The notes beneath the pieces are model-generated. The model saw nothing but the letters and a program-made list of their open reading frames with translations, did no database searches and had not been told where the DNA came from. This document shows positions 43,213-50,907 of a stretch of DNA of 64,000 nt, one piece after another. This DNA is from Saprospira grandis (GTDB taxonomy: Bacteria; Bacteroidota; Bacteroidia; Chitinophagales; Saprospiraceae). Location: assembly GCF_027594745.1 (NCBI RefSeq), contig NZ_CP110854.1, forward strand, positions 1,652,501 through 1,716,500. Reading direction: 5' to 3'. The position numbers and the translations under genes are program-made. Positions within the stretch are counted from its first letter, which is position 1. Each line of letters opens with the position of its first letter.

Positions 43213-43446
43213 GGGGCCTCCGCAGCAAGCTGCGGCGCTACGGTTACTCCCTTTGGTCGTCGAACTGCGGACTAAAGTCCTTGTTGTCAGGGCTCGCTAC
43301 TACTTGCTTCGCTGCGTCGGCTCCCGTTGGTCGGGTCGCTCGGCCCTGCGGCGGCAAAGCCGCCTAGGTCTGGCCGAACGGCCACCCTTTCACATCGGTT
43401 ACTCCCTTCGGTCGTCGAACTGCAGCCTAAAGGCTTTGTTGTGGCC
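43213..43446 (+). repeat. structured intergenic element E16, longest copy
   Basis: P3 AGGG/CCCT, P5 GCGGC-AAA-GCCGC, P6 GGCC-GAAC-GGCC. Three insertions: a CGTCGAACTG module in P2's flank (43242-43287), the long P4 version shared with E10, and a second module (43397-43442) that replaces the end of the closing helix (only GGCC remains). Confidence 0.8.
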
Positions 43447-43459
43447 AAACGAGCTAGAC

Positions 43460-43494
43460 AAAAAAGCGGCTGCGCCCTTGGGGCGCAGCCGCTT
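43460..43494 (-). terminator. terminator of parA
   Basis: On the minus strand GCGGCTGCGCCC-CAAG-GGGCGCAGCCGC, followed by T6: a 12-bp GC-rich stem. Confidence 0.85.
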
Positions 43495-43511
43495 CTGTTG
43501 GCCCAAAGCCT

Positions 43512-44333
43512 TTAGTCTTTATTGGCTTGTTTGCGCAACTGTGCTTTGAGTTCTTTTTCCTCGCCTTTTTGTCCGTTCTTAGTCAGAATTTCTTGGGCCA
43601 GATTAAAGAAATTGATGGCGCCTTTAGAGCTAGCGTCGTACATAGCGACGGGTTTACCTTCGCCTGGAGCTTCGGCAATCCTGGAGTTTCGGTGGATGAC
43701 CGTTTTAAAGACTCTTTCGCCAAAGTACTTGCGGGCCTCTTCTACCACCTCTTTGGCGAGGCGGAGGCGGGCATCGTACATAGAGAGCAGGATGCCTTCA
43801 ATATCGAGTTGTTTATTGATTTGGCTTTTGACTAGGCGGATGGTATTCATCAATTTGCCTAGTCCTTCTAGGGCAAAGTACTCGCATTGGACGGGGATGA
43901 CTACAGAGTCTGAGGCCGTCAGGGCGTTTACGGTAACTAGGCCCAAAGAGGGCAAGCAATCAATAATAATAAAGTCGTATTCTTCTTTGAGGGGGGCAAT
44001 TAGGCCCTTCATGATATACTCTCTTTGCCAGCGGTTGATCAGTTCGATTTCTGCGCCGACCAGATTGATATGGGCGGGCAGTAGGTCTAGGTCGGGCGTA
44101 GAGGTAGACTGAATAATTGTTTTGGGGTCCAGTTCATTGACCAAACAGTCATATAAGCTCTGTTCGATACTATCTGGAGAGATGCCTACTCCTGAGGTGG
44201 CATTTGCTTGGGGGTCTGCATCAATGAGGAGGACCTTATGCTCTAAGATGGCAAGGCTAGCGGCCAGATTGATGGCTGTAGTGGTTTTGCCCACTCCTCC
44301 TTTTTGGTTAGCGATGGCGATTACTTTTCCCAT
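43512..44333 (-). CDS. parA: ParA/Soj-family chromosome-partitioning ATPase
   Basis: Start at 44333 (MGKVIAIANQKGGVGKTTTA); an ATG 21 bp upstream is the alternative. The 273-residue product has the deviant Walker A KGGVGKTT, the LLIDADPQANATSG switch I, DFIIIDCLPSLG (Walker B) and VVIPVQCEYFALEGL. The C-terminus is Lys-rich, as in Bacteroidota chromosomal ParA. Family knowledge: with ParB bound at parS it segregates origins. Unusually, parB does not follow: after the stop come a terminator, element E16 and the ugd promoter region. Confidence 0.94.
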   Translation of the reverse strand: MGKVIAIANQKGGVGKTTTAINLAASLAILEHKVLLIDADPQANATSGVGISPDSIEQSLYDCLVNELDPKTIIQSTSTPDLDLLPAHINLVGAEIELINRWQREYIMKGLIAPLKEEYDFIIIDCLPSLGLVTVNALTASDSVVIPVQCEYFALEGLGKLMNTIRLVKSQINKQLDIEGILLSMYDARLRLAKEVVEEARKYFGERVFKTVIHRNSRIAEAPGEGKPVAMYDASSKGAINFFNLAQEILTKNGQKGEEKELKAQLRKQANKD

Positions 44334-44471
44334 ATGATTACTGCCCGAGGGCATTTATTAACGTCTTTTTGGATACCCAACAAAAGTAATTTTTTTTTCC
44401 CTCAATTACAAATAGAAGATTGGGGCTGGGGCTACTGCTTGGCGGCGGGCGATTTGGCCAAAACTGGGCTT

Positions 44472-44609
44472 GGCCCAGCGCTGCGGAGTGGGTGGCCGAA
44501 GGCCAGACCCAGGGCGGAACGAAGTGGAGCCCGCAGGGCCGAGCAGACCTGCGAGCCCCGAAGCATAGCGGCGGCCGACCTAGGCGAAGCCTAGCCGGCC
44601 GCGGGCCCC
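44472..44609 (-). repeat. structured intergenic element E17
   Basis: Closing helix is the third variant GGCCC/GGGCC (shared only with E11), P3 GGG/CCC (shortest), P5 GGGC...GCCC with a long loop. It abuts the T-tract of the terminator at 44605-44645. Confidence 0.85.
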
Positions 44610-44645
44610 AAAAAAAAGCCCCCCTACAAAAAGTAGAGCGGCTTA
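44605..44645 (-). terminator. terminator of the sigma/anti-sigma-like unit
   Basis: On the minus strand AGCCGCTCTAC-TTTTT-GTAGGGGGGCT (internal mismatch), followed by T8. The T-run doubles as the flank of E17. Confidence 0.65.
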
Positions 44646-44653
44646 GCTTTAGC

Positions 44654-45904
44654 TTATTTCAATTTGCCGAGGGCTTTAAATTGGCCATTGGCTTGTTGTT
44701 GCCAGAGTTGATTTTGGGCATCTAGGCCCCAGAGATTTTTAATCTTGGCCTTGGGCAGTAGGGGCTTTTGGGCATTGCTGCGGTAAACCAATCCCTGCTC
44801 GGTCTCGATAATGAGTTCTTTGAGGGCCAGTTGCTCCCCATTTTCATTTTGAATAGTGAGGGTTTTATCGCTAGCCAACACCTCTTGCCAGGGGGTATTT
44901 TGGCCATAAGCCCAGCTGCCTGACTCTTGGATCAGCTGCTGTTCTGCCTTGGCCAGGGCTAGGGCTCTTTGCTCTTTTTGAGCCGCCAATTTTTCTTCAT
45001 ATTGGGCCAACTCCTTTTGGTAGCGCGCCTGGCTAGCTTGGGTGTAAGGAATGAGGGGCTGCACCGCTAGAGACAGCTTTTGGTCCTTATTTTTGAGTTG
45101 CAATTGGTAGTGCAATTCGTCCTGTTTTTGGATACTGATATCCGTCCAGTTCATCTCAAACCATTCGCCCTTAATTTTAGATTTAGGGGCCACCCAGAGC
45201 AGCTCCTTATATTGGGCCAAAGTTGGAAACTCCTGCGCATCTAGGTCTACATTAAAGACCTGCATATTCTCCTTGAGTTTTTCGGGAGCCAAAGGCTTTT
45301 TGGGCAAGGGGAACTCCGCTTCAATTTGGGCCTGCAAGGCTGCCGTTTCGGCAGTAGCCATAGGTTGCCAACTTTGGTCGGCGGCATTAAAGCGATAGAG
45401 GGCCAAACTGCCTTTTTCGGACCAAAAAAGCTGTAAATTTTCGGCCTCCGTTTGCAATTGCCAAACGGCTTTTTGCCAAACAAAATCGCCTGATTCTTGG
45501 GCCAAAGGCAGCAAACCCGCCTGATAGCTCGCCAAAGGCGTTTGGATAATGCGGCAGCGAAGGTCTTGCGGGAGCTCGCCCTGCTGGGCCTCTAGCTGAG
45601 GCGGCAAAGCTGTGGCATAAGCTTCATATTCGGGCAAAAAGTTGAGTACGTCCTGATTTTTTGCGCTTTCTTTAGGCAGCATCCACCAGGTCAAAATGGC
45701 CAAGAGAATAGCCATAGCCGCCCCCAATCCATAGCGGATAGCGGCTGGCGTTTTGGCCTTGGGCTCCTCTGCTGCCTGCGGTTTTTCAGCTTGCCCAGTT
45801 TGCGCTTCAAACTGCCCCATCAGGGCCTCAAAGTCTTGGTACTGAGCAATTTTCTCGCTGCTAAGCGGAGGTAAATCGCGTTCAATTTTGTAATTGTTAT
45901 TCAT
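44654..45904 (-). CDS. single-pass membrane protein of unknown function, candidate anti-sigma factor
   Basis: The 416-residue product has a cytoplasmic N-terminus of about 55 residues (MNNNYKIERDLPPLSSEKI...), one membrane helix (about 56-74, YGLGAAMAILLAILTWWM), and a large extracytoplasmic part rich in Gln, Glu, Leu and Trp. The latter includes a long coiled-coil stretch around YQKELAQYEEKLAAQKEQRALALAKAEQQL. There is no recognisable ASD or zinc anti-sigma motif. Position (24 bp downstream of an ECF sigma gene, same strand) and topology make it a candidate anti-sigma factor; this is inference. Confidence 0.6.
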   Translation of the reverse strand: MNNNYKIERDLPPLSSEKIAQYQDFEALMGQFEAQTGQAEKPQAAEEPKAKTPAAIRYGLGAAMAILLAILTWWMLPKESAKNQDVLNFLPEYEAYATALPPQLEAQQGELPQDLRCRIIQTPLASYQAGLLPLAQESGDFVWQKAVWQLQTEAENLQLFWSEKGSLALYRFNAADQSWQPMATAETAALQAQIEAEFPLPKKPLAPEKLKENMQVFNVDLDAQEFPTLAQYKELLWVAPKSKIKGEWFEMNWTDISIQKQDELHYQLQLKNKDQKLSLAVQPLIPYTQASQARYQKELAQYEEKLAAQKEQRALALAKAEQQLIQESGSWAYGQNTPWQEVLASDKTLTIQNENGEQLALKELIIETEQGLVYRSNAQKPLLPKAKIKNLWGLDAQNQLWQQQANGQFKALGKLK

Positions 45905-45927
45905 GACAGTTAGTTTATATTAGTGGT

Positions 45928-46512
45928 CTATGCCAGCTTTTTGAGCATTTTTTTCATTTTCTGTAAGAGCCGATACACCTTCACTTTTGCATTGTTTTCG
46001 GTAATATCTAAGATCTCTCCTACTTCCTTGAATGGGCGCGACTCGAAGAAGCGAAGCTCCAATATTTGGACCTCCTCGGCCTTGAGTTGCTCAATAATTT
46101 CTTGCATCTGCTTGTAGCGAAATTCTAGACCGACTTTATCCTCAATCTCCATTTCGTCTTGCAACAGCTGCAGTTGTTGTTCTTCAATGTGCACCACTCT
46201 ATGTCGGCGGTTTTTTCTAAAAAACTGGGCAATTTCATTGCTGGCCAAGCGGTACAGCCAGGCCCCAAAAGCTAAGCCTCTAAACTCATAGCTGCCCAGA
46301 TTTTGCATGGCTTTTAGAAATACCTGAGAGCAGAGGTCTGCGCTCAAGCTCTCATCCCCCGTCCGCTTATAAATGAAGCGAAAAATGGGTTCATGATAAC
46401 GCCTATACAGTGGCCCAAATGCCCGGGGCTGTTGCTGCGCCTGCTGAATCAGCTCCCATTCGGCTTTTAGTTCTTCTTGGGTTTTTGGAATATGGTTGGA
46501 AGATGTACTCAT
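45928..46512 (-). CDS. RNA polymerase ECF-type sigma-70 factor
   Basis: The 194-residue protein has region 2 (FGPLYRRYHEPIFRFIYKRTGDESLSADLCSQVFLKA, then FGAWLYRLASNEIAQFFRK) and region 4 (LKAEEVQILELRFFESRPFKEVGEILDITENNAKVKVYRLLQKMK). It lacks regions 1.1 and 3, as typical of ECF sigma factors. The region 2-4 linker is long and Gln/Glu-rich (HIEEQQLQLLQDEMEIE). It precedes the candidate anti-sigma gene, with 23 bp between, and follows a secreted protein gene by 30 bp; all three may form one unit. Confidence 0.92.
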   Translation of the reverse strand: MSTSSNHIPKTQEELKAEWELIQQAQQQPRAFGPLYRRYHEPIFRFIYKRTGDESLSADLCSQVFLKAMQNLGSYEFRGLAFGAWLYRLASNEIAQFFRKNRRHRVVHIEEQQLQLLQDEMEIEDKVGLEFRYKQMQEIIEQLKAEEVQILELRFFESRPFKEVGEILDITENNAKVKVYRLLQKMKKMLKKLA

Positions 46513-46542
46513 CTGTCTTTCTTACTGTGAACGGACTGCGTT

Positions 46543-47463
46543 CTATTCGCTAATAGAATATTGAAAATCATAGACGTATTGTCGCCCTTCTTTTTCTACA
46601 ATTTTACGAGATAATAGCCCTGCTGGCCCCTCGTATTCATAGAAAATGCGCTCCTCCAATTGCCGATCGCCATTCGCATTAAAGCGATAGCGTTCTTTTT
46701 TGGCGAGCCGTTGACTACTATACTGGTAATTTTCATCCCAAATTAGTCGATTCCTTCGGTCTTTCCTAGTTTTTGTCAATACTTGGCCCTCTTCATTCAG
46801 CTGGGCCCGCTCTCTATATACTAAACGATGTTGCTCATGATAAAGACGAGCCAATTCGGCCTCTTGCTCATAGCTGTACAAAAGTAAGCTTTTATTGGGC
46901 CAAATGGACTGCATGGCATTGAGGTCCCTCATTTGTCCTACATCCTCCACTTTTTGCCGCAACAAACGCCCCTGCTCATCAAAGTCATAAACAAAGAGTT
47001 GCCGAAACTGCCGCTCCTGCTTATATTCCGTCACTTTTTGCAAAGGAACCGAGTCTTTTTTGTACAAAAAGCTGTGCAAATACACCAACTGCTCCTCCTG
47101 CAAACTGTCAAACTCGAATTCATCAATGGCCAAAATTTGCCCCTGCCGATAGTAGTAGTCCAAACGACGCTCCTTATCGCCCGTTGGCAAATAATAGGTA
47201 CTTTTGTAGGGCCGGCCATCCCGAAGGATATGCCGCTCCAACTGATAGGCCGCCTGCACTTCCTTGCCCAAAGCCCCCAAAGACAAACTGCTGTCCAACT
47301 CATTGATAGCCAACCAAACAGATAGGTCATTGTAGCCACCAGCCTCTTGCAAAGCCACTACAGAATAGGGCCGTTCGGGATAAACCTCTGCAAATTTATC
47401 TTGCAGCAGCTGGGCATTTAGCCCCCAACTCAAAGCAGAAAAAAGTAGCAAAAGACGCATCAT
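46543..47463 (-). CDS. secreted protein of unknown function
   Basis: I do not recognise a family. The 306-residue product begins with a signal peptide (MMRLLLLFSALSWGLNA). The rest contains many Tyr/Arg-rich strands of the type EQGRLLRQKVEDVG, NEEGQVLTKTRKDRRNRLIWDENYQYSSQR and NANGDRQLEERIFYEYEG, which resemble YD/antitoxin-like MORN-type beta repeats. It is likely periplasmic or outer-membrane associated. It lies 30 bp upstream of the sigma factor gene, so it may be its sensor or first gene; that is only positional inference. Confidence 0.65.
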   Translation of the reverse strand: MMRLLLLFSALSWGLNAQLLQDKFAEVYPERPYSVVALQEAGGYNDLSVWLAINELDSSLSLGALGKEVQAAYQLERHILRDGRPYKSTYYLPTGDKERRLDYYYRQGQILAIDEFEFDSLQEEQLVYLHSFLYKKDSVPLQKVTEYKQERQFRQLFVYDFDEQGRLLRQKVEDVGQMRDLNAMQSIWPNKSLLLYSYEQEAELARLYHEQHRLVYRERAQLNEEGQVLTKTRKDRRNRLIWDENYQYSSQRLAKKERYRFNANGDRQLEERIFYEYEGPAGLLSRKIVEKEGRQYVYDFQYSISE

Positions 47464-47506
47464 GAAAAAAAGAATTTAATTTATCGACAGACTTTATTTA
47501 TTTTTT

Positions 47507-47634
47507 GGGGCCTCCGCAGCAAGCTGCGGCGCTATGTTGCGGGGCTCGCAGGTCTGCTCGGCCCTTCGCTTTTTTTCGCTTTGCTCAAAAAAGCTCGGTC
47601 TGGCCTGACGGCCACCCCTCCACAGCGCTAGGCC
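47507..47634 (+). repeat. structured intergenic element E18
   Basis: Closing helix GGCCT/AGGCC, P3 GGGG/CCCC, P2 CGCAGC-AA-GCTGCG, P5 an A/T-type stem GCTTTTTT...AAAAAAGC. Preceded by T6. It sits between divergent genes. Confidence 0.85.
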
Positions 47635-47758
47635 AATAAACGCCTGGCCCAAAACAAAGTCTCTCCACATTCATTAAGACAAAATTACTCAAAAGATACA
47701 AGGATGCTCAGGCCTTTTTGTTTGCAAGCTGCAATTTTGCCCAAAAAAAATTATCTAC

Positions 47759-49090
47759 ATGAAAAAACTAGCCCTACACTGGCAAATTTTATTAGGCATG
47801 TTAGCCGGTATTGTCCTAGCAGTCATCGCCCTGCAATTTGGAACCACCCTAGAAAATGGGGAGAATACCGCCGCCATCTTTATCCAAAACTGGATCAAAC
47901 CCTTTGGGACCATTTTTATTAACCTGCTCAAAATGATTGCGGTCCCTCTTATTGTCACTTCGCTCATTAAAGGGGTGGCCGATCTCCAAGATATTTCTAA
48001 GCTCTCCCGCATGGGCGGCCGTACCATCCTCTTTTATGTTTGTACCACCATTATCGCCGTGAGCATCGGCCTGATTATGGTCAATCTGATTGAGCCCGGC
48101 GGCGGCGTTTCTGAAGCCACCCGAGACGGCCTTTTGGCCCAGTTTAAAGGCGATGCCGATAGCAAGATTATGGCCGCCGCCGCCGAAAAAGGCAAGGGCC
48201 CTCTCCAAGCCCTAATTGATCTGGTCCCTTCCAATATCTTTGTGGCCCTCTCTAATAATGGGCTGATGCTGCAAACGATTTTCTTTGTCATTTTCTTTGG
48301 CATCGGCATTATCCTAATCGACCCCAAAAAAGCCGAACCCGTCAAGGCCTTTTTTGATGGGGCCAATGAGGTGGTCCTCAAACTGATTGACCTCATTATG
48401 TTGGGCGCTCCCTATGGCGTTTTGGCCCTTATGGCCTCTCTTGTGGCCGAAGCCCCCGATGCCGAGATTTTCTACGCCCTGATTTGGTACGCCCTAACGG
48501 TGGTCCTTGGCCTAGCTAGCCTTATTGCTATTGATGTGCTGCTGGTTATGCTCTTTGCCAAAAAGTCGCCTAGCTTTTTTACTAAAAATATTCTCCCCGC
48601 CCAATTACTTGCCTTCTCGACCAGCTCTAGTGCTGCTACTCTCCCCGTTACCATGGAGCGAGTAGAAGAGCATATTGGCGTGAGCAAGGAGGTCAGTAGT
48701 TTTGTTTTGCCCGTTGGCGCTACCATCAATATGGATGGGACCAGTTTGTACCAAGCCGTTGCCGCCGTATTTATTGCTCAAGTGCTCGGCTATGAGCTCA
48801 CTTTGGGCGCCCAACTAAGCATTGTGATGACCGCTACCCTCGCCTCTATTGGCTCCGCTGCCGTGCCCGGTGCGGGTATGCTCATGCTGGTGGTGGTCCT
48901 TGAGTCTATTGGGGTCCCCTCTGCAGGTATTGCCCTCATCTTCGCTATTGACCGCCCCCTCGATATGTGTAGAACGGTGGCCAATGTTACTGGAGATGCC
49001 ATGGTGGCCACTTCTGTAGCCGCTAGCTTGGGCGAACTCAAAGAACCTGAGGTAAAAAACTGGGATGACCATTATCATAAGGAGGAGTAA
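47759..49090 (+). CDS. dicarboxylate/amino acid:cation symporter (DAACS family)
   Basis: The 443-residue protein is a GltP/DctA-type symporter importing dicarboxylates or acidic amino acids with H+ or Na+. Motifs: the serine-rich hairpin AFSTSSSAATLPVTM, helix 7 GATINMDGTSLYQA, and VPGAGMLMLVVVLESIGVPS followed by DRPLDMCRTVANVTGD. These cover the substrate and cation sites. About eight membrane helices. Complete. Single gene; the downstream region holds palindromes rather than a typical terminator. Confidence 0.95.
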   Translation: MKKLALHWQILLGMLAGIVLAVIALQFGTTLENGENTAAIFIQNWIKPFGTIFINLLKMIAVPLIVTSLIKGVADLQDISKLSRMGGRTILFYVCTTIIAVSIGLIMVNLIEPGGGVSEATRDGLLAQFKGDADSKIMAAAAEKGKGPLQALIDLVPSNIFVALSNNGLMLQTIFFVIFFGIGIILIDPKKAEPVKAFFDGANEVVLKLIDLIMLGAPYGVLALMASLVAEAPDAEIFYALIWYALTVVLGLASLIAIDVLLVMLFAKKSPSFFTKNILPAQLLAFSTSSSAATLPVTMERVEEHIGVSKEVSSFVLPVGATINMDGTSLYQAVAAVFIAQVLGYELTLGAQLSIVMTATLASIGSAAVPGAGMLMLVVVLESIGVPSAGIALIFAIDRPLDMCRTVANVTGDAMVATSVAASLGELKEPEVKNWDDHYHKEE

Positions 49091-49172
49091 CCGCCTTTAG
49101 CCGCTATAAATAGTTTTATCCTTCTAAGGGCGCATAGGGACAAGTTCTTAAGTAACAAGAAGGTATTTGGGG

Positions 49173-49347
49173 CCCTGGGCTGAAGCCCAGGGTTATTGAC
49201 TGAGCGAACGGACGGACTAAAGTCCTTGTTCGCTTTTCAACTCCTAAGGCTATTCACTAAACAAGAAAATGAACCCAAGCCCCAGCAGCAAACAAGGGCT
49301 TTAGCCCGCTAGTTTGCATAGACCCGCAACCATGGGCTTCAGCCCAT
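49173..49347. repeat. cluster of short palindromes with 2-nt centres
   Basis: Four perfect hairpins of one design: CCCTGGGCT-GA-AGCCCAGGG (49173-49192), GGACT-AA-AGTCC (49214-49225), GGGCT-TT-AGCCC (49296-49307) and ATGGGCT-TC-AGCCCAT (49332-49347), with a half copy CTTCAGCCC after them. The second is identical to a palindrome within E16 and E19. Otherwise 49091-49465 is empty of genes. Confidence 0.8.
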
Positions 49348-49465
49348 AGCTATAATCAGCTTCAGCCCGACTACTAGTATAAGAGCCCTTACAAAACTTT
49401 AAACAGACTCGCCGAAGAAGAACCTTAAGCTAGGAAAAAGACAGATAGGCGGCGAAGCCGCCGCA

Positions 49466-49621
49466 GGCCTAGCGATGCGAAAGGGGGCGGCGAAGCCGCA
49501 GACCTAGGCCGTTAGGCCGCAGGGCCGAGCGAGTAGCGAGCCCTGACAACAAGGACTTTAGTCCGCAGTTCGACGACCAAAGGGAGTAACCGTAGCGCCG
49601 CAGCTTTGCTGCGGAGGCCCC
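49466..49621 (-). repeat. structured intergenic element E19
   Basis: Closing helix GGCCT/AGGCC, P3 AGGG/CCCT, P5 GGCC-TAAC-GGCC, P4 short variant GCTACTCGC. Contains a CGTCGAACTG module (49546-49591) with a GGACT-AA-AGTCC palindrome. Preceded at its outer end by GGCGGC-GAA-GCCGCC. Between convergent stops. Confidence 0.85.
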
Positions 49622-49629
49622 AAAAAAAA

Positions 49630-50907
49630 CTAGCCAAAAACCACCTCAGTAAGTTGTTCTTTTTGGAGATAAGTTTGGGCAATGCGCATCACCTCGGAGG
49701 CGGGCATAGCTAGGGTAGCCTCTACCAATTGGTTGTAGAAACTAGCGTCTAGGCCCGATAAAATCAGCTCTTTCCAGACTTCTGAGAGATTGAACACCCC
49801 ATCTGTAGCGGAGAGAAACATTCCGAGTGAGTAATTTTTGAGCATCTGCATCTCTTCCTCGGCTACGGGCTCCTCTTGTAGTCGTTCTATTTCCTTATAA
49901 ATCTCGGTCAAAGCCGCGGTTTTCACCTCCTTGGCCACATCCGTATAAATATAGAAATAGCCGGCATGCCGCATCAGCTCCTCCGCCGAGTAGACGCTAT
50001 AGGTATAGCCCTTATCTTCTCGAAGATTTTGCATCAGGCGGGCGCCATAATAGCCGCCCAAAAGCGTATTGGTAAAATGGAAGGCCGCATAATCTGCCGA
50101 CTTTTGCGAAAGGGCTCGGCGGCCAATGCGGATAGAGGCCTGTTGGCTTTCGGCCTTGATGGCGGGATAGTGAAAGACGCCCATTTCGGCTGGGGGCAAA
50201 AGCAAGGAAGAACCCTCTGGGCTTGGCCCTTGAGGCAGGCGGCTTAGCTCTGTTTTGAGCAAATCCATGCTTGCTGCATCGGTTTTTCCGCTAACAATCA
50301 CTTGGCAATTATTGGCCAAAAAGCAGCGGCGATGATGGGCCAAGAGCAGCTCTCGATTAAGCAATTTATAATCTTCCGCCTCGCTATTATAGCCATAGGG
50401 ATGTTCGCTACCAAAAAGCTTTTCGGTAAAGATGCGATAGGCTTGCAACTCATTTCGTTGGAGCTGAATGCGTAGTCTTTGCTTGCTCAACTGCTTAAAT
50501 TGGTCCAGTTCTTCTTGTTCAAACTGAGGATCTAGGAGCAAATCCATGACCGCCGGCAGCAATTTGGGCAAATGTTTAGACAAGCAATAGAGGCGAATAC
50601 TCAAACCATCGAAATCGTCAGAAATCTTGAGCTTAGCCCCATAAAAATCAAAGAAATCGGCTAGTTCATCGGCTGTGCGTTGGCCAGCCCCTGCCTTGAG
50701 CAGGGCGGCAGTAGCTCGGGCCTGCAACTTATGTTCTTCAAACCAGCGGCCCGCCTGAAATAGCCATTCGATTTTGAGGACCTCTTGGCTGCCCATTTGC
50801 AGCTCGTGCAAAATGAGGCCATTGGCCAGTTCTTGCCGCTCGGGAGCGGGCAGAGGCAACTGGCGGATCTGATGTATAGGGGGCCTTTGGGCCAAAATAT
50901 TTTTCAT
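49630..50907 (-). CDS. M16-family peptidase-like protein, non-catalytic subunit type
   Basis: The 425-residue protein has the M16B (LuxS/M16) two-domain fold: an N-terminal half with LFQAGRWFEEHKLQARATAALLKAGAGQRTADELADFFDFYGAKL, and a C-terminal half with TNTLLGGYYGARLMQNLREDKGYTYSVYS, the substrate-binding R/Y motif. The zinc motif HXXEH expected around residues 60-70 is missing (RATAALLKAG instead). It therefore corresponds to the inactive partner of a heterodimeric pair. The active partner, normally adjacent, is not in the window. No signal peptide. It overlaps the upstream gene by 1 bp (TAATG). Confidence 0.85.
   Translation of the reverse strand: MKNILAQRPPIHQIRQLPLPAPERQELANGLILHELQMGSQEVLKIEWLFQAGRWFEEHKLQARATAALLKAGAGQRTADELADFFDFYGAKLKISDDFDGLSIRLYCLSKHLPKLLPAVMDLLLDPQFEQEELDQFKQLSKQRLRIQLQRNELQAYRIFTEKLFGSEHPYGYNSEAEDYKLLNRELLLAHHRRCFLANNCQVIVSGKTDAASMDLLKTELSRLPQGPSPEGSSLLLPPAEMGVFHYPAIKAESQQASIRIGRRALSQKSADYAAFHFTNTLLGGYYGARLMQNLREDKGYTYSVYSAEELMRHAGYFYIYTDVAKEVKTAALTEIYKEIERLQEEPVAEEEMQMLKNYSLGMFLSATDGVFNLSEVWKELILSGLDASFYNQLVEATLAMPASEVMRIAQTYLQKEQLTEVVFG

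Noticed and set aside
43522..44112. Long plus-strand frame opposite parA
   Set aside because: Shadow of a well conserved ParA gene; no matching family features.
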